DNA of 64,000 bases from NCBI RefSeq assembly GCF_028649455.1, contig NZ_JAQSIO010000001.1, positions 868,001 through 932,000 on the forward strand. Reading direction: 5' to 3'. Position 1 is the stretch's first letter. Every line of letters begins with the position of its first letter. The stretch is from Curvibacter microcysteis (lineage in GTDB: Bacteria; Pseudomonadota; Gammaproteobacteria; Burkholderiales; Burkholderiaceae_C). This document shows positions 55,445 to 62,776 of this stretch, piece by piece. The translations under genes and the position numbers were made by a program. The notes below the pieces were generated by a model, which worked only from the letters and a program-made list of their open reading frames with translations, did not search any database and had not been told where the DNA came from.

Positions 55445-56320
55445 TCAGGCCAGAGGCGGCAACTGCCACACCCCACGCAAGCGGCCCCAGGCCCGTGCCA
55501 GGTGTTTGGGCGACACCAGCAAGGCACGGACCAGCACGTTGGCGCAGGCCGACAGCATCAGGCGGCGTTGTGCCCGGGCGCCCGCTGCGGCGCCCGCGTG
55601 CTTGTGGATGAAGATGATTTTCGACTGTGCGTGGTGGTAGCCGCGCCAATACTCCGAGCGCCAGGGCCGAGGCCCGCGCACCGAACCGCGCGACAGGTGG
55701 GTGACGCGGATGTCGGGCAGCACCAGGATCTGGCCGTGGCGCTGGAACACGCGCAGGCACAGGTCCTCGTCTTCGTAGTACAGGAAGAAACGCGGGTCGA
55801 AAAAACCCACCGGCTGCAACCGCGCCATGTGGATCAGCATGACCGCCGCGCAGGCATAGCCCACGCTGAGCGGTCCGTCGGCGGCGCCTTGGCGCGGTTT
55901 CCAGGCGTGGCGCGGCCAGCTGTAGTTGACCTGCAGCGCGCCCTGGCCGTCGACCAGTTGGGGCACCAGCAAGGTGGCTTCAGGCCATTGCTGGGCCGCC
56001 CGCACCAGGGCCGCGATGGACTCGGGCGTGACTTCGCAATCGGGGTTGAGCAGCAGGGCGTAAGGTGTGTTCACCTCGGCCAGGCCGGCGTTGTTGGCCA
56101 CGCCATAGCCCTTGTTGCTGGACAGGCAGGTCAGTTCGGCCGAGGGCAACAGGCGACGCACCGTGTCGGGCGTGCCATCCTGGCTGGCGTTGTCGACCAC
56201 ACGCACATGCGGCAGCTGCGCCAGGCCTTGGGCCAGCGCAGGCAGGCAGTGCCCGCTGTTGTAGGTGACCACCAGCACGGTGACCTGGGACAGCAGCGCG
56301 GCGGTGTCCGGGGACATCAT
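55445..56320 (-). CDS. family 2 glycosyltransferase (rhamnosyltransferase-like)
   Basis: A 291-residue GT-A enzyme. VTVLVVTYNSGHCLPALAQGLAQ, VRVVDNASQDGTPDTV, LSSNKGYGVANNAGL and LLLNPDCEV (DxD-like) match the rhamnosyltransferase-type family, and FFLYYEDEDLCLRV is the catalytic ED-rich motif. No good ribosome binding site is seen; an in-frame ATG lies at 56317 and a GTG at 56353. Confidence 0.9.
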   Translation of the reverse strand: MMSPDTAALLSQVTVLVVTYNSGHCLPALAQGLAQLPHVRVVDNASQDGTPDTVRRLLPSAELTCLSSNKGYGVANNAGLAEVNTPYALLLNPDCEVTPESIAALVRAAQQWPEATLLVPQLVDGQGALQVNYSWPRHAWKPRQGAADGPLSVGYACAAVMLIHMARLQPVGFFDPRFFLYYEDEDLCLRVFQRHGQILVLPDIRVTHLSRGSVRGPRPWRSEYWRGYHHAQSKIIFIHKHAGAAAGARAQRRLMLSACANVLVRALLVSPKHLARAWGRLRGVWQLPPLA

Positions 56321-56360
56321 GCCGGGGGAGAGAGACCGGGGCTGGGCAGCCACCGGGTGC

Positions 56361-56567
56361 TCAGTGGTGATGCGCCACCACTTCGCCCGCCTTCAGGCGG
56401 TACACCGTGCCGCAGTAAGGGCACTTGCCTTCGCCGGTGCGGGCCACGTCCAGGTAAACCTTGGGGTGGCTGTTCCACAACTTCATGTCAGCCTTGGGGT
56501 TGGGGCAGAACACGCCGCCTTGGGCGTTCAAGTCCTTGGCCAGCAGTTCAACAGCAGCGGTACTCAT
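56361..56567 (-). CDS. zinc-finger (zf-CHCC) protein
   Basis: A 68-residue protein with the NDUFS6-like zinc finger: Cys in FCPNP, His in WNSHPKVYLD, and CPYCGTVYRL. It is related to a complex I accessory subunit but in betaproteobacteria is often next to ilvE; its role is not established. It ends in three His. Confidence 0.9.
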   Translation of the reverse strand: MSTAAVELLAKDLNAQGGVFCPNPKADMKLWNSHPKVYLDVARTGEGKCPYCGTVYRLKAGEVVAHHH

Positions 56568-56605
56568 GGGTTCCCTTGTTTTAGGTATGGTGGGGCAAGC
56601 AGCGC

Positions 56606-57544
56606 TCAGACCGGGCTCAGCCAGTGGGCGTACTTGGGGTTGCGGCCGTTCACGATATCGAAGAAGGCCGACTGGATTTTTTCCGTGATGGGGCCACGCG
56701 AGCCGATGCCGATCTCGATGCGGTCCAGCTCGCGGATGGGGGTCACTTCAGCGGCAGTGCCAGTGAAGAAGGCCTCGTCGGCGATGTACACCTCGTCGCG
56801 GGTGATGCGCTTTTGCACGATGTTCAGGCCCAGGTCCTGAGCGATGTGGAACACCGTGTTGCGGGTGATGCCGTTGAGGGCGCCTGCCGACAGGTCGGGC
56901 GTGTAGATCACGCCGTCCTTGATGATGAAGATGTTCTCGCCCGCGCCTTCGGAGACAAAGCCCGACGAATCCAGCAGCAGCGCCTCGTCGTAGCCGTCGT
57001 CGGTGGCTTCCATGTTGGCCAGGATCGAGTTGCTGTAGTTGCTGACGGCCTTGGCCTGCGTCATGGTGATGTTGACGTGGTGGCGGGTGTAGCTGGAGGT
57101 CTTGACGCGGATGCCGCGCTGCAGGCCTTCTTCGCCCAGGTAAGCACCCCAGGCCCAGGCGGCCACCATCAGGTGGATGGTGTTGCCCTTGGGGCTGACG
57201 CCCAACTTTTGCGAGCCGATCCAGGTCAGCGGACGCAGGTAGCAGCTTTCGAGCTTGTTTTCACGCACCACGGCTTTTTGCGCTTCATTGACCTCTTCTT
57301 GGCTGAAGGGCAGGGTCATGCGCAGGATTTTGGCGCTGTTGAACAGGCGCTTGGTGTGGTCTTCCAGGCGAAAGATGGCCGTGCCATTGACCGTGTTGTA
57401 GGCACGCACGCCCTCAAAAGCGCCGCAACCGTAGTGCAAGGTGTGGGTCAGGACGTGGATCTTGGCGTCACGCCAATCGACCATTTGGCCATCCATCCAG
57501 ATTTTGCCGTCGCGGTCCGCCATGGAGGGGGGAAGGGTGCTCAT
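56606..57544 (-). CDS. ilvE: branched-chain amino acid aminotransferase
   Basis: A 312-residue fold-IV PLP enzyme that makes Leu, Ile and Val from their 2-oxo acids. HTLHYGCGAFEGVRAY, the Lys region MTQAKAVSNYSNSILANMEA, EALLLDSSGFVSEGAGENIFI and FFTGTAAEVTPI are family motifs. The start at 57544 gives the usual N-terminus. Followed by the zf-CHCC gene after 38 nt. Confidence 0.96.
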   Translation of the reverse strand: MSTLPPSMADRDGKIWMDGQMVDWRDAKIHVLTHTLHYGCGAFEGVRAYNTVNGTAIFRLEDHTKRLFNSAKILRMTLPFSQEEVNEAQKAVVRENKLESCYLRPLTWIGSQKLGVSPKGNTIHLMVAAWAWGAYLGEEGLQRGIRVKTSSYTRHHVNITMTQAKAVSNYSNSILANMEATDDGYDEALLLDSSGFVSEGAGENIFIIKDGVIYTPDLSAGALNGITRNTVFHIAQDLGLNIVQKRITRDEVYIADEAFFTGTAAEVTPIRELDRIEIGIGSRGPITEKIQSAFFDIVNGRNPKYAHWLSPV

Positions 57545-57625
57545 GCGCTTGTGTCCTTTAAAAAGCCGTCCTGACACCGTCGACGGTCCAGGGAATGCCG
57601 GCCAGCCGCGGTTCAAACCCCGATT

Positions 57626-58045
57626 TTACGGTGTGGACGGGGCCTCGTCGTCCTCAGCGGGGGGACGCACCAGGGTCCACTGAACCAGCTTGCCGCCACG
57701 GAACTCGGCCGTCACATGCGAACGGGTGCCGTCGGTCCAGCGGTAGATCTCGGGCTCCTCGCCTTCAGGCGACTGCAGTTCGCCCAACGCGCGGGTCAGG
57801 GCCAGGACATGGATCAGGGGCACGCCCGGGCGCAGCTTGGCGTTGAGCATGACGGCGCTGCCCACATAGCCAATGGGGTTGTTGTTGGCCCGCTTGAGCA
57901 CCTGCATGAGGCGGGTGTAGTGCATCAGGATCCACATCACCACACCACCCAAGGCCGCGGCCACGCCGCCCAGGCCATAGGCGCGGTAGGCCAGGGCCAC
58001 GATCACGAGGCCGCCCACAGGGACCAGAATTTTCTTGAAGTTCAT
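57626..58045 (-). CDS. conserved membrane-anchored hypothetical protein
   Basis: A 139-residue protein with two closely spaced N-terminal membrane segments (ILVPVGGLVIVALAYRAYGLGG and AAALGGVVMWILMHYTRLM, positions about 5-45) and a cytoplasmic or periplasmic domain with YRWTDGTRSHVTAEFRGGKLVQWTLVRP. I do not recognise the family; the clear protein-like composition and placement between ilvE and radA support a real gene. Confidence 0.82.
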   Translation of the reverse strand: MNFKKILVPVGGLVIVALAYRAYGLGGVAAALGGVVMWILMHYTRLMQVLKRANNNPIGYVGSAVMLNAKLRPGVPLIHVLALTRALGELQSPEGEEPEIYRWTDGTRSHVTAEFRGGKLVQWTLVRPPAEDDEAPSTP

Positions 58046-58128
58046 GTGCGCATTTTCCTATGCCGGGCCGGTGGACCCGCTGTGGCTTGTGCGTAGGGGT
58101 TTGAGCCCTCGGTCCCAGCCCGGGTCCC

Positions 58129-59523
58129 TCAGTCCATTTCGCGCCGGATCAGGTCCATGGCCTCGTCCACGCGCTCGACCGCGTGCACCGTCAGGCCCTC
58201 GATGGGCTTCTTGGGCGCGTTGGCCTTGGGCACCACGGCCACGCTGAAGCCCAACTTGGCGGCCTCTTTCAGGCGCTCCTGGCCGCGCGGCGCCGGCCGG
58301 ATCTCGCCCGCCAGGCCGACCTCGCCAAAGGCCAGAAAGCCCTTGGGCAGGGCCCGACCGCGCAGCGAGGAGGTGATGGCCAGCAGCACGGCCAAGTCGG
58401 CGGCAGGTTCGCTGATGCGCACCCCGCCCACCGCGTTGACAAACACATCCTGGTCCATGCAGGCCACGCCCGCGTGGCGGTGCAGCACCGCCAGCAGCAT
58501 GGCCAGGCGATCCCGGTCCAGGCCCACGCTGAGCCGGCGCGGGCTGGGGCCGCCGCCGTCCACCAGGGCCTGGATTTCCACCAGCAGCGGCCGCGTGCCC
58601 TCCAGCGTGACCAGCACGCAGCTGCCCGGCACCGGCTGGCTGTGCTGGGACAAAAAGATGGCGCTCGGGTTGCTCACGCCCTTCAGGCCGCGCTCGGTCA
58701 TGGCAAAAACGCCGATCTCGTTGACCGCCCCAAAGCGGTTCTTGATGGCGCGCACCAGGCGGTAGGTGGAATGGGTGTCGCCCTCGAAGTACAGCACCGT
58801 GTCGACCATGTGCTCCAGCACGCGCGGGCCCGCCAGCGCGCCTTCCTTGGTGACGTGGCCGATCAACACGATGGCGATGCCCGTGCTCTTGGCCAGGCGA
58901 GTCAAATGGGCCGAGCACTCGCGCACCTGGGCCACCGAGCCCGGCGCCGAGCTGAGCTGGTCGCTGTACATGGTCTGGATGGAGTCGATCACCGCCACCG
59001 CCGGCTGGCGCGCCTCGATCGTGGCCAGAATTTTCTCCAGCTGGATCTCGGCCATCACCTTGACCTGGCTGTTGTCCAGCCCCAGGCGACGCGAGCGCAG
59101 CGCCACCTGGGCACCGCTTTCCTCGCCGGTCACGTACAGGGTCTCCAGGCCGCTGCGCTGCAGCGCGTCCAGGGCTTGCAGCAGCAGGGTGGATTTGCCG
59201 ATGCCCGGGTCGCCGCCAATCAGCACCACCCCGCCCTCGACCACGCCACCGCCCAGCACGCGGTCCAGTTCGTCCAGGCCGCTGGGGGTGCGCGCCACCT
59301 CGGTGGCCTCGATGGCCGCCAGCGGCGTCACCGGCTGGGCCAACCCGGCATACCCCGCATACGAAGGCGTGCTGAGCCGGTTCTTGCTGGTGGCCGCGCC
59401 CCCGCCCTCAGCCGCCGATTCGACCAAGGTGTTCCAGGCATTGCACTGCGGGCACTTGCCCAGCCACTTGGCACTGGTGCCACCGCATTCGGTGCAGGTG
59501 TAGACGGTCTTTTCTCGGGACAT
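58129..59523 (-). CDS. radA: DNA repair protein RadA (Sms)
   Basis: A 464-residue helicase-like recombinase accessory protein. The N-terminal C4 zinc finger (CTECGGTSAKWLGKCPQC), Walker A GGDPGIGKST near residue 105, Walker B region VIDSIQTM, the RadA motif KNRFGAVNE, and a C-terminal Lon-like domain are all present. It assists branch migration in homologous recombination. It stands alone on the minus strand. Confidence 0.96.
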   Translation of the reverse strand: MSREKTVYTCTECGGTSAKWLGKCPQCNAWNTLVESAAEGGGAATSKNRLSTPSYAGYAGLAQPVTPLAAIEATEVARTPSGLDELDRVLGGGVVEGGVVLIGGDPGIGKSTLLLQALDALQRSGLETLYVTGEESGAQVALRSRRLGLDNSQVKVMAEIQLEKILATIEARQPAVAVIDSIQTMYSDQLSSAPGSVAQVRECSAHLTRLAKSTGIAIVLIGHVTKEGALAGPRVLEHMVDTVLYFEGDTHSTYRLVRAIKNRFGAVNEIGVFAMTERGLKGVSNPSAIFLSQHSQPVPGSCVLVTLEGTRPLLVEIQALVDGGGPSPRRLSVGLDRDRLAMLLAVLHRHAGVACMDQDVFVNAVGGVRISEPAADLAVLLAITSSLRGRALPKGFLAFGEVGLAGEIRPAPRGQERLKEAAKLGFSVAVVPKANAPKKPIEGLTVHAVERVDEAMDLIRREMD

Positions 59524-59609
59524 CAGGGGGCCTCAAACAACAGGCGGCCACTATATAGGCAGGCCGGGACACCTCAGGAAAACAGGGCACGCCAAGCGCC
59601 CGACCCCAA

Positions 59610-59632
59610 GACGGGACCCGCAAAGTCCCGTC
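59610..59632 (-). terminator. possible terminator of the NYN gene
   Basis: GACGGGAC (59610-59617) pairs perfectly with GTCCCGTC (59625-59632) across a 7-nt loop. On the minus strand only TTGGGG follows, so a T-run is lacking and termination may need help. It is in the 114-bp gap between the NYN gene stop and the radA start. Confidence 0.45.
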
Positions 59633-59637
59633 GCGCT

Positions 59638-60453
59638 TCAGCTTGCCGGTGTGGCGTTTGGAGGCTTGAGACCGGATTGCAAGGCATCAATGTGTTCGAA
59701 CAAATCGTCATTGATGCTTTGCCAGAGCGGATCGAGGATGAATTCCATGCCTTCGCGGCGCGCCAGTTTGGCCGCTGGCACGAAGTCGCTGTCACCAGCA
59801 ACCAACACGATGGTACCGGCCTGCTTCTTCAAGGTGAGGCTGGCGATGTCAATGGCAATGCGCATGTCCACCCCTTTCTGACGCAAACCCAGTGCCACAT
59901 CGCCGACCTGGAGGCCCTGCCAAAAAGCACACGCTTTCTGGAGTTGCCTGGCTTGCTCGACGCTGAGCGACAAGGTCAGGTCCTGGCCCGGATCTGCCTG
60001 GGCCTCGATCAGCGCGGCCAAAGGGTGCAATGGCGCCAGCCAATCACGGGTTCGCAGGGCTTCCTTGGTCAGACGAGGCGACAGGGTCCAGTCGTGATCG
60101 CGATTGACTTTGCCCAGGCGCAGCGCCAACTTGCGCTCTTTGCGGAGTTGTTCAAACAAGGCGTGACGCTGCCGTGCAACAGCGGATTTGGCAAAGTCGA
60201 TCGACTGGTTGTCGATGGGGTGATGGGCCTTGCCATCAAAGGGGATGGCGTCGTAAAAAAAGGCCCGGTACAGGTGCTGCTGCCACAGCTTGCCACTGCC
60301 GCCCCGAAGGCGCATGACGTGGGTAAAGCAGAGTTTTCGGACACAGCGGGCCATTTTCTCCGGCGTATCGATCTGGTCCGCAGGCAGCAGGCGCGGCAGG
60401 CGTTTGAGCAAAAAACTGCCGTCAATCAGGATGGCGATGGGCCGGCTGTTCAT
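59638..60453 (-). CDS. NYN (PIN-like) domain protein
   Basis: A 271-residue protein of the NYN/LabA type. ILIDGSFLLKR with Asp11 opens the domain, KGVDMRIAIDIA (193-204) is the KGVD motif, and VAGDSDFVPAAKLARREGMEFIL holds Asp221 and Asp223. These residues form the metal site of NYN ribonucleases, so nuclease activity is plausible. The third codon positions look less GC-rich than in the flanking genes, which fits acquisition. The start is uncertain: an upstream in-frame ATG would add about 40 residues that look unconserved. Confidence 0.85.
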   Translation of the reverse strand: MNSRPIAILIDGSFLLKRLPRLLPADQIDTPEKMARCVRKLCFTHVMRLRGGSGKLWQQHLYRAFFYDAIPFDGKAHHPIDNQSIDFAKSAVARQRHALFEQLRKERKLALRLGKVNRDHDWTLSPRLTKEALRTRDWLAPLHPLAALIEAQADPGQDLTLSLSVEQARQLQKACAFWQGLQVGDVALGLRQKGVDMRIAIDIASLTLKKQAGTIVLVAGDSDFVPAAKLARREGMEFILDPLWQSINDDLFEHIDALQSGLKPPNATPAS

Positions 60454-60878
60454 TCGCCCCCCCACGGGGCAGGGGTCAAAAATGAAGAAGCCCCAGGGGG
60501 TCGGCACACTCCCAGGATGAGCGGGAGGGCGTACTGCCAGGGGGCGGATGTGCCAAAAAGTATATCCAATCGTCATCGGCGTTTTCTTTCGTTCGTCGGA
60601 TTGAATCGCCCGCCCCCCGCCGAGCAATGCCCCGCTGCGGCCTGCAGAAGGAGGCATCGCGACCACGGGCGTGATTCTCGTCACGCAGACAACACGCCCA
60701 GACACCAAGGAATGACATTCGGCCACGCGGCAGAACTTGGACTCCGGGCTGCACCGGACATGGCGCGCTCCATGGGACGCCCCGGGCCGCGACTCGATGA
60801 ATCTCCAACCAGACCCAAGCCCGGAAATCGGATCCCCCGTACCAAGGGTTTTGCCTGACCTGGCCGAGCAGCCCAAAC
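60454..60878. other. gene-free stretch of about 425 bp
   Basis: Between the divergent NYN and hpaR genes I see no convincing reading frame. It holds a TATACT hexamer on the minus strand (60559-60564), possibly a -10 for the NYN gene without a clear -35, and a hairpin GCGTGA-TTCTCG-TCACGC at 60669-60686 of unknown role. The sequence next to hpaR is AT-rich. Confidence 0.5.
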
Positions 60879-60894
60879 ATTTAACATGTTAAAT
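60879..60894. promoter_or_regulatory. HpaR (MarR-type) operator
   Basis: ATTTAACATGTTAAAT is a perfect 16-bp palindrome ending 2 nt before the hpaR ATG. Its position and the AT-rich arms fit a MarR-family autorepression site. Confidence 0.7.
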
Positions 60895-60896
60895 AA

Positions 60897-61337
60897 ATGA
60901 GCACCATGATCCAACCCTTCGTCCACCGCAACCTGCCCCGCCTGCTGCTGCAGGCGCGCGAAGCGGTGATGGCCCACACCCGCCCCAGCCTGCGCCAGCA
61001 CGGGCTGTCGGACCAGCAGTGGCGCGTGTTGCGCGTGCTGGGCGAACACGGCGTGGTCGAGACCGGGCGCGTGGCGCGCGAGGCCTTCATCCTGGGCCCC
61101 AGCCTGACCGGCGTGCTGACCCGCATGGAGCGTGACGGCCTGATCCAACGCCAGCGCGATCCGCAGGACGCGCGCAGCACCGTGGTGCAAGCCACCGACA
61201 AGGGCCGACGCCTGGTCGAAAAGCTGTCGCTGACCATCGAGGCGCATTACCTGTGGATGGAAAAAGCCCTGGGCAAGGACAAGCTCTCGCAGCTCTACGA
61301 GTTGCTGGACACCCTGATCGAACTGGAGCAACCATGA
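60897..61337 (+). CDS. hpaR: homoprotocatechuate degradation regulator HpaR (MarR family)
   Basis: A 146-residue MarR regulator. LSDQQWRVLRVLGEHGVVETGRVAREAFILGPSLTGVLTRMERDGLIQRQRDPQDARS (given in part) is a classic winged helix and matches HpaR. It would repress the hpa operon until the aromatic substrate or a derivative binds. It is the first gene of the operon; its TGA overlaps the next ATG. Confidence 0.92.
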   Translation: MSTMIQPFVHRNLPRLLLQAREAVMAHTRPSLRQHGLSDQQWRVLRVLGEHGVVETGRVAREAFILGPSLTGVLTRMERDGLIQRQRDPQDARSTVVQATDKGRRLVEKLSLTIEAHYLWMEKALGKDKLSQLYELLDTLIELEQP

Positions 61338-61999
61338 CCGCCCCCCACCCCGGCGCCACGCCGCCCTGGCAACCTGCCGGCACCGTGTACGGCGTGCTGC
61401 TGAACTTCGAGCACGAGTACGCTCAGTGGCTGCCGCGCATGCATGAGGCCCCCTACAAAGCGCCCCCGCAAGCCCCGGTGCTCTACGTCAAGACCGCCAA
61501 CACCTGGAACCCCGACGGCGGCGCCGTGGCCCTGCCCGCCGGCGCCTCGGGTCTCGAGGTGGGCGCCACCCTGGGCCTGGTGCAAGACGCACAAGGCCAG
61601 TGGGCGGCCGCGCTGTTGAACGACTTCAGCCTGCCGCATGACAGCTACTTCCGCCCCCCGGTCCCGTACCGCTGCCGCGACGGCTTTCTGGGCACCCCCG
61701 CCGCGCTGCGCCCCCTGGCCAGCCTGGCCGAACTGGCCACGCTGCGCCTGAGCGTGCACGTCAATGGCGACCTGCGCCAGACCGTGGACCTGGGCCAGCT
61801 GCGCCGCGACGCCGCCACCCTGTGGGCGGACGTGAACGGCTTCATGACCCTGCGCCCCGGCGATGTCCTGATGCTGGGCTGCGACGTGGCGGCCGACGGC
61901 CAGCGCCCTCGGCTGCAGCTTGGCGACACGGTCGAACTCCGCGCGCCCGGCTTTGCGCCACTGCGCCACCACGTCTGCGCCGAGGAGGCCCACGCATGA
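61334..61999 (+). CDS. hpaG1: FAH-family protein, HpaG N-terminal half
   Basis: A 221-residue fumarylacetoacetase-fold protein corresponding to the N-terminal half of E. coli HpaG. GTVYGVLLNFEHEYAQWLP, YVKTANTWNPDG and DDF-like ALLNDFSLP are visible; the metal-binding Glu pair is not obvious in this half. It works with the second half in the decarboxylase/isomerase step of homoprotocatechuate meta-cleavage. It overlaps hpaR and the next gene by 4 nt. Confidence 0.88.
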   Translation: MTAPHPGATPPWQPAGTVYGVLLNFEHEYAQWLPRMHEAPYKAPPQAPVLYVKTANTWNPDGGAVALPAGASGLEVGATLGLVQDAQGQWAAALLNDFSLPHDSYFRPPVPYRCRDGFLGTPAALRPLASLAELATLRLSVHVNGDLRQTVDLGQLRRDAATLWADVNGFMTLRPGDVLMLGCDVAADGQRPRLQLGDTVELRAPGFAPLRHHVCAEEAHA

Positions 62000-62772
62000 A
62001 GCACGCCCGCATCTTGCTCAACGACGCGCCCGAGCGGGGCCCGCTGCACGCGGTCGAAGACGAGGGCGCGCTGCGCCTGGACGATGGCCGCCGCGTGGCC
62101 TTTGACGCGGTGCGCTGGCTGCCGCCGCTGGCCCCGGTGCCGCGTGCGCGCAGCATCTTCGCCCTGGGCCTGAACTACGCCGACCACGCCAAAGAACTGG
62201 CCTTCAAACCACCCACCGAACCGCTGGTTTTCTTGAAGGGCGAGGCCTCGCTGATTGGCCACCGCGAACACACGCTGCGCCCCGCCAACGCCCAGTACAT
62301 GCACTACGAGTGCGAACTCGCGGTGGTGATCGGGCGCACAGCCCGCCATGTGAAGCGCACCGAGGCCTACGACTTTGTGCAGGGCTACACGGTGGCCAAT
62401 GACTACGCCATCCGCGACTACCTGGAGAACTGGTACCGCCCGAACCTGCGCGTGAAGAACCGCGACACCTGCACCCCGCTGGGGCCCTGGCTGGTGGATG
62501 CGGCCGACGTCCACGCCCGCCCCGGTGGTCCGATGAACCTGGCGCTGCAAACCACCGTCAACGGCGTCGTGACCCAAAGCGGCAACACCCGCGACATGGT
62601 GTTCGACGTGCCGTTTTTGATCGAGTACTTCAGCGCCTTCATGACGCTCTCGCCAGGTGACCTGATCCTCACCGGCACCCCCGATGGCGTGGTCGACTGC
62701 CCGCCTGGCGCCGAGGTCGTGACCGCCATCGAGGGCCTGGGCGCGCTTCACAACTTCATTCGACAAGGTTGA
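61996..62772 (+). CDS. hpaG2: FAH-family decarboxylase/isomerase, HpaG C-terminal half
   Basis: A 258-residue enzyme. FALGLNYADHAKEL, PLVFLKGEASLIGH, HYECELAVVIGRTARHV with metal-binding Glu residues, GYTVANDYAIRDYL and GDLILTGTPDGV are FAH hallmarks. It is the catalytic half that decarboxylates 5-oxo-hex-3-ene-1,2,5-tricarboxylate and isomerises the product. In E. coli both halves are one chain; here they are separate, coupled genes. Confidence 0.92.
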   Translation: MKHARILLNDAPERGPLHAVEDEGALRLDDGRRVAFDAVRWLPPLAPVPRARSIFALGLNYADHAKELAFKPPTEPLVFLKGEASLIGHREHTLRPANAQYMHYECELAVVIGRTARHVKRTEAYDFVQGYTVANDYAIRDYLENWYRPNLRVKNRDTCTPLGPWLVDAADVHARPGGPMNLALQTTVNGVVTQSGNTRDMVFDVPFLIEYFSAFMTLSPGDLILTGTPDGVVDCPPGAEVVTAIEGLGALHNFIRQG

Positions 62773-62776
62773 CCCC

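Noticed and set aside
58183-60858. Very long plus-strand frame across radA and the NYN gene
   Set aside because: It is antisense to two genes with clear motifs and is low-complexity (His/Gln/Arg/Ala-rich), as expected for a shadow frame in GC-rich DNA.
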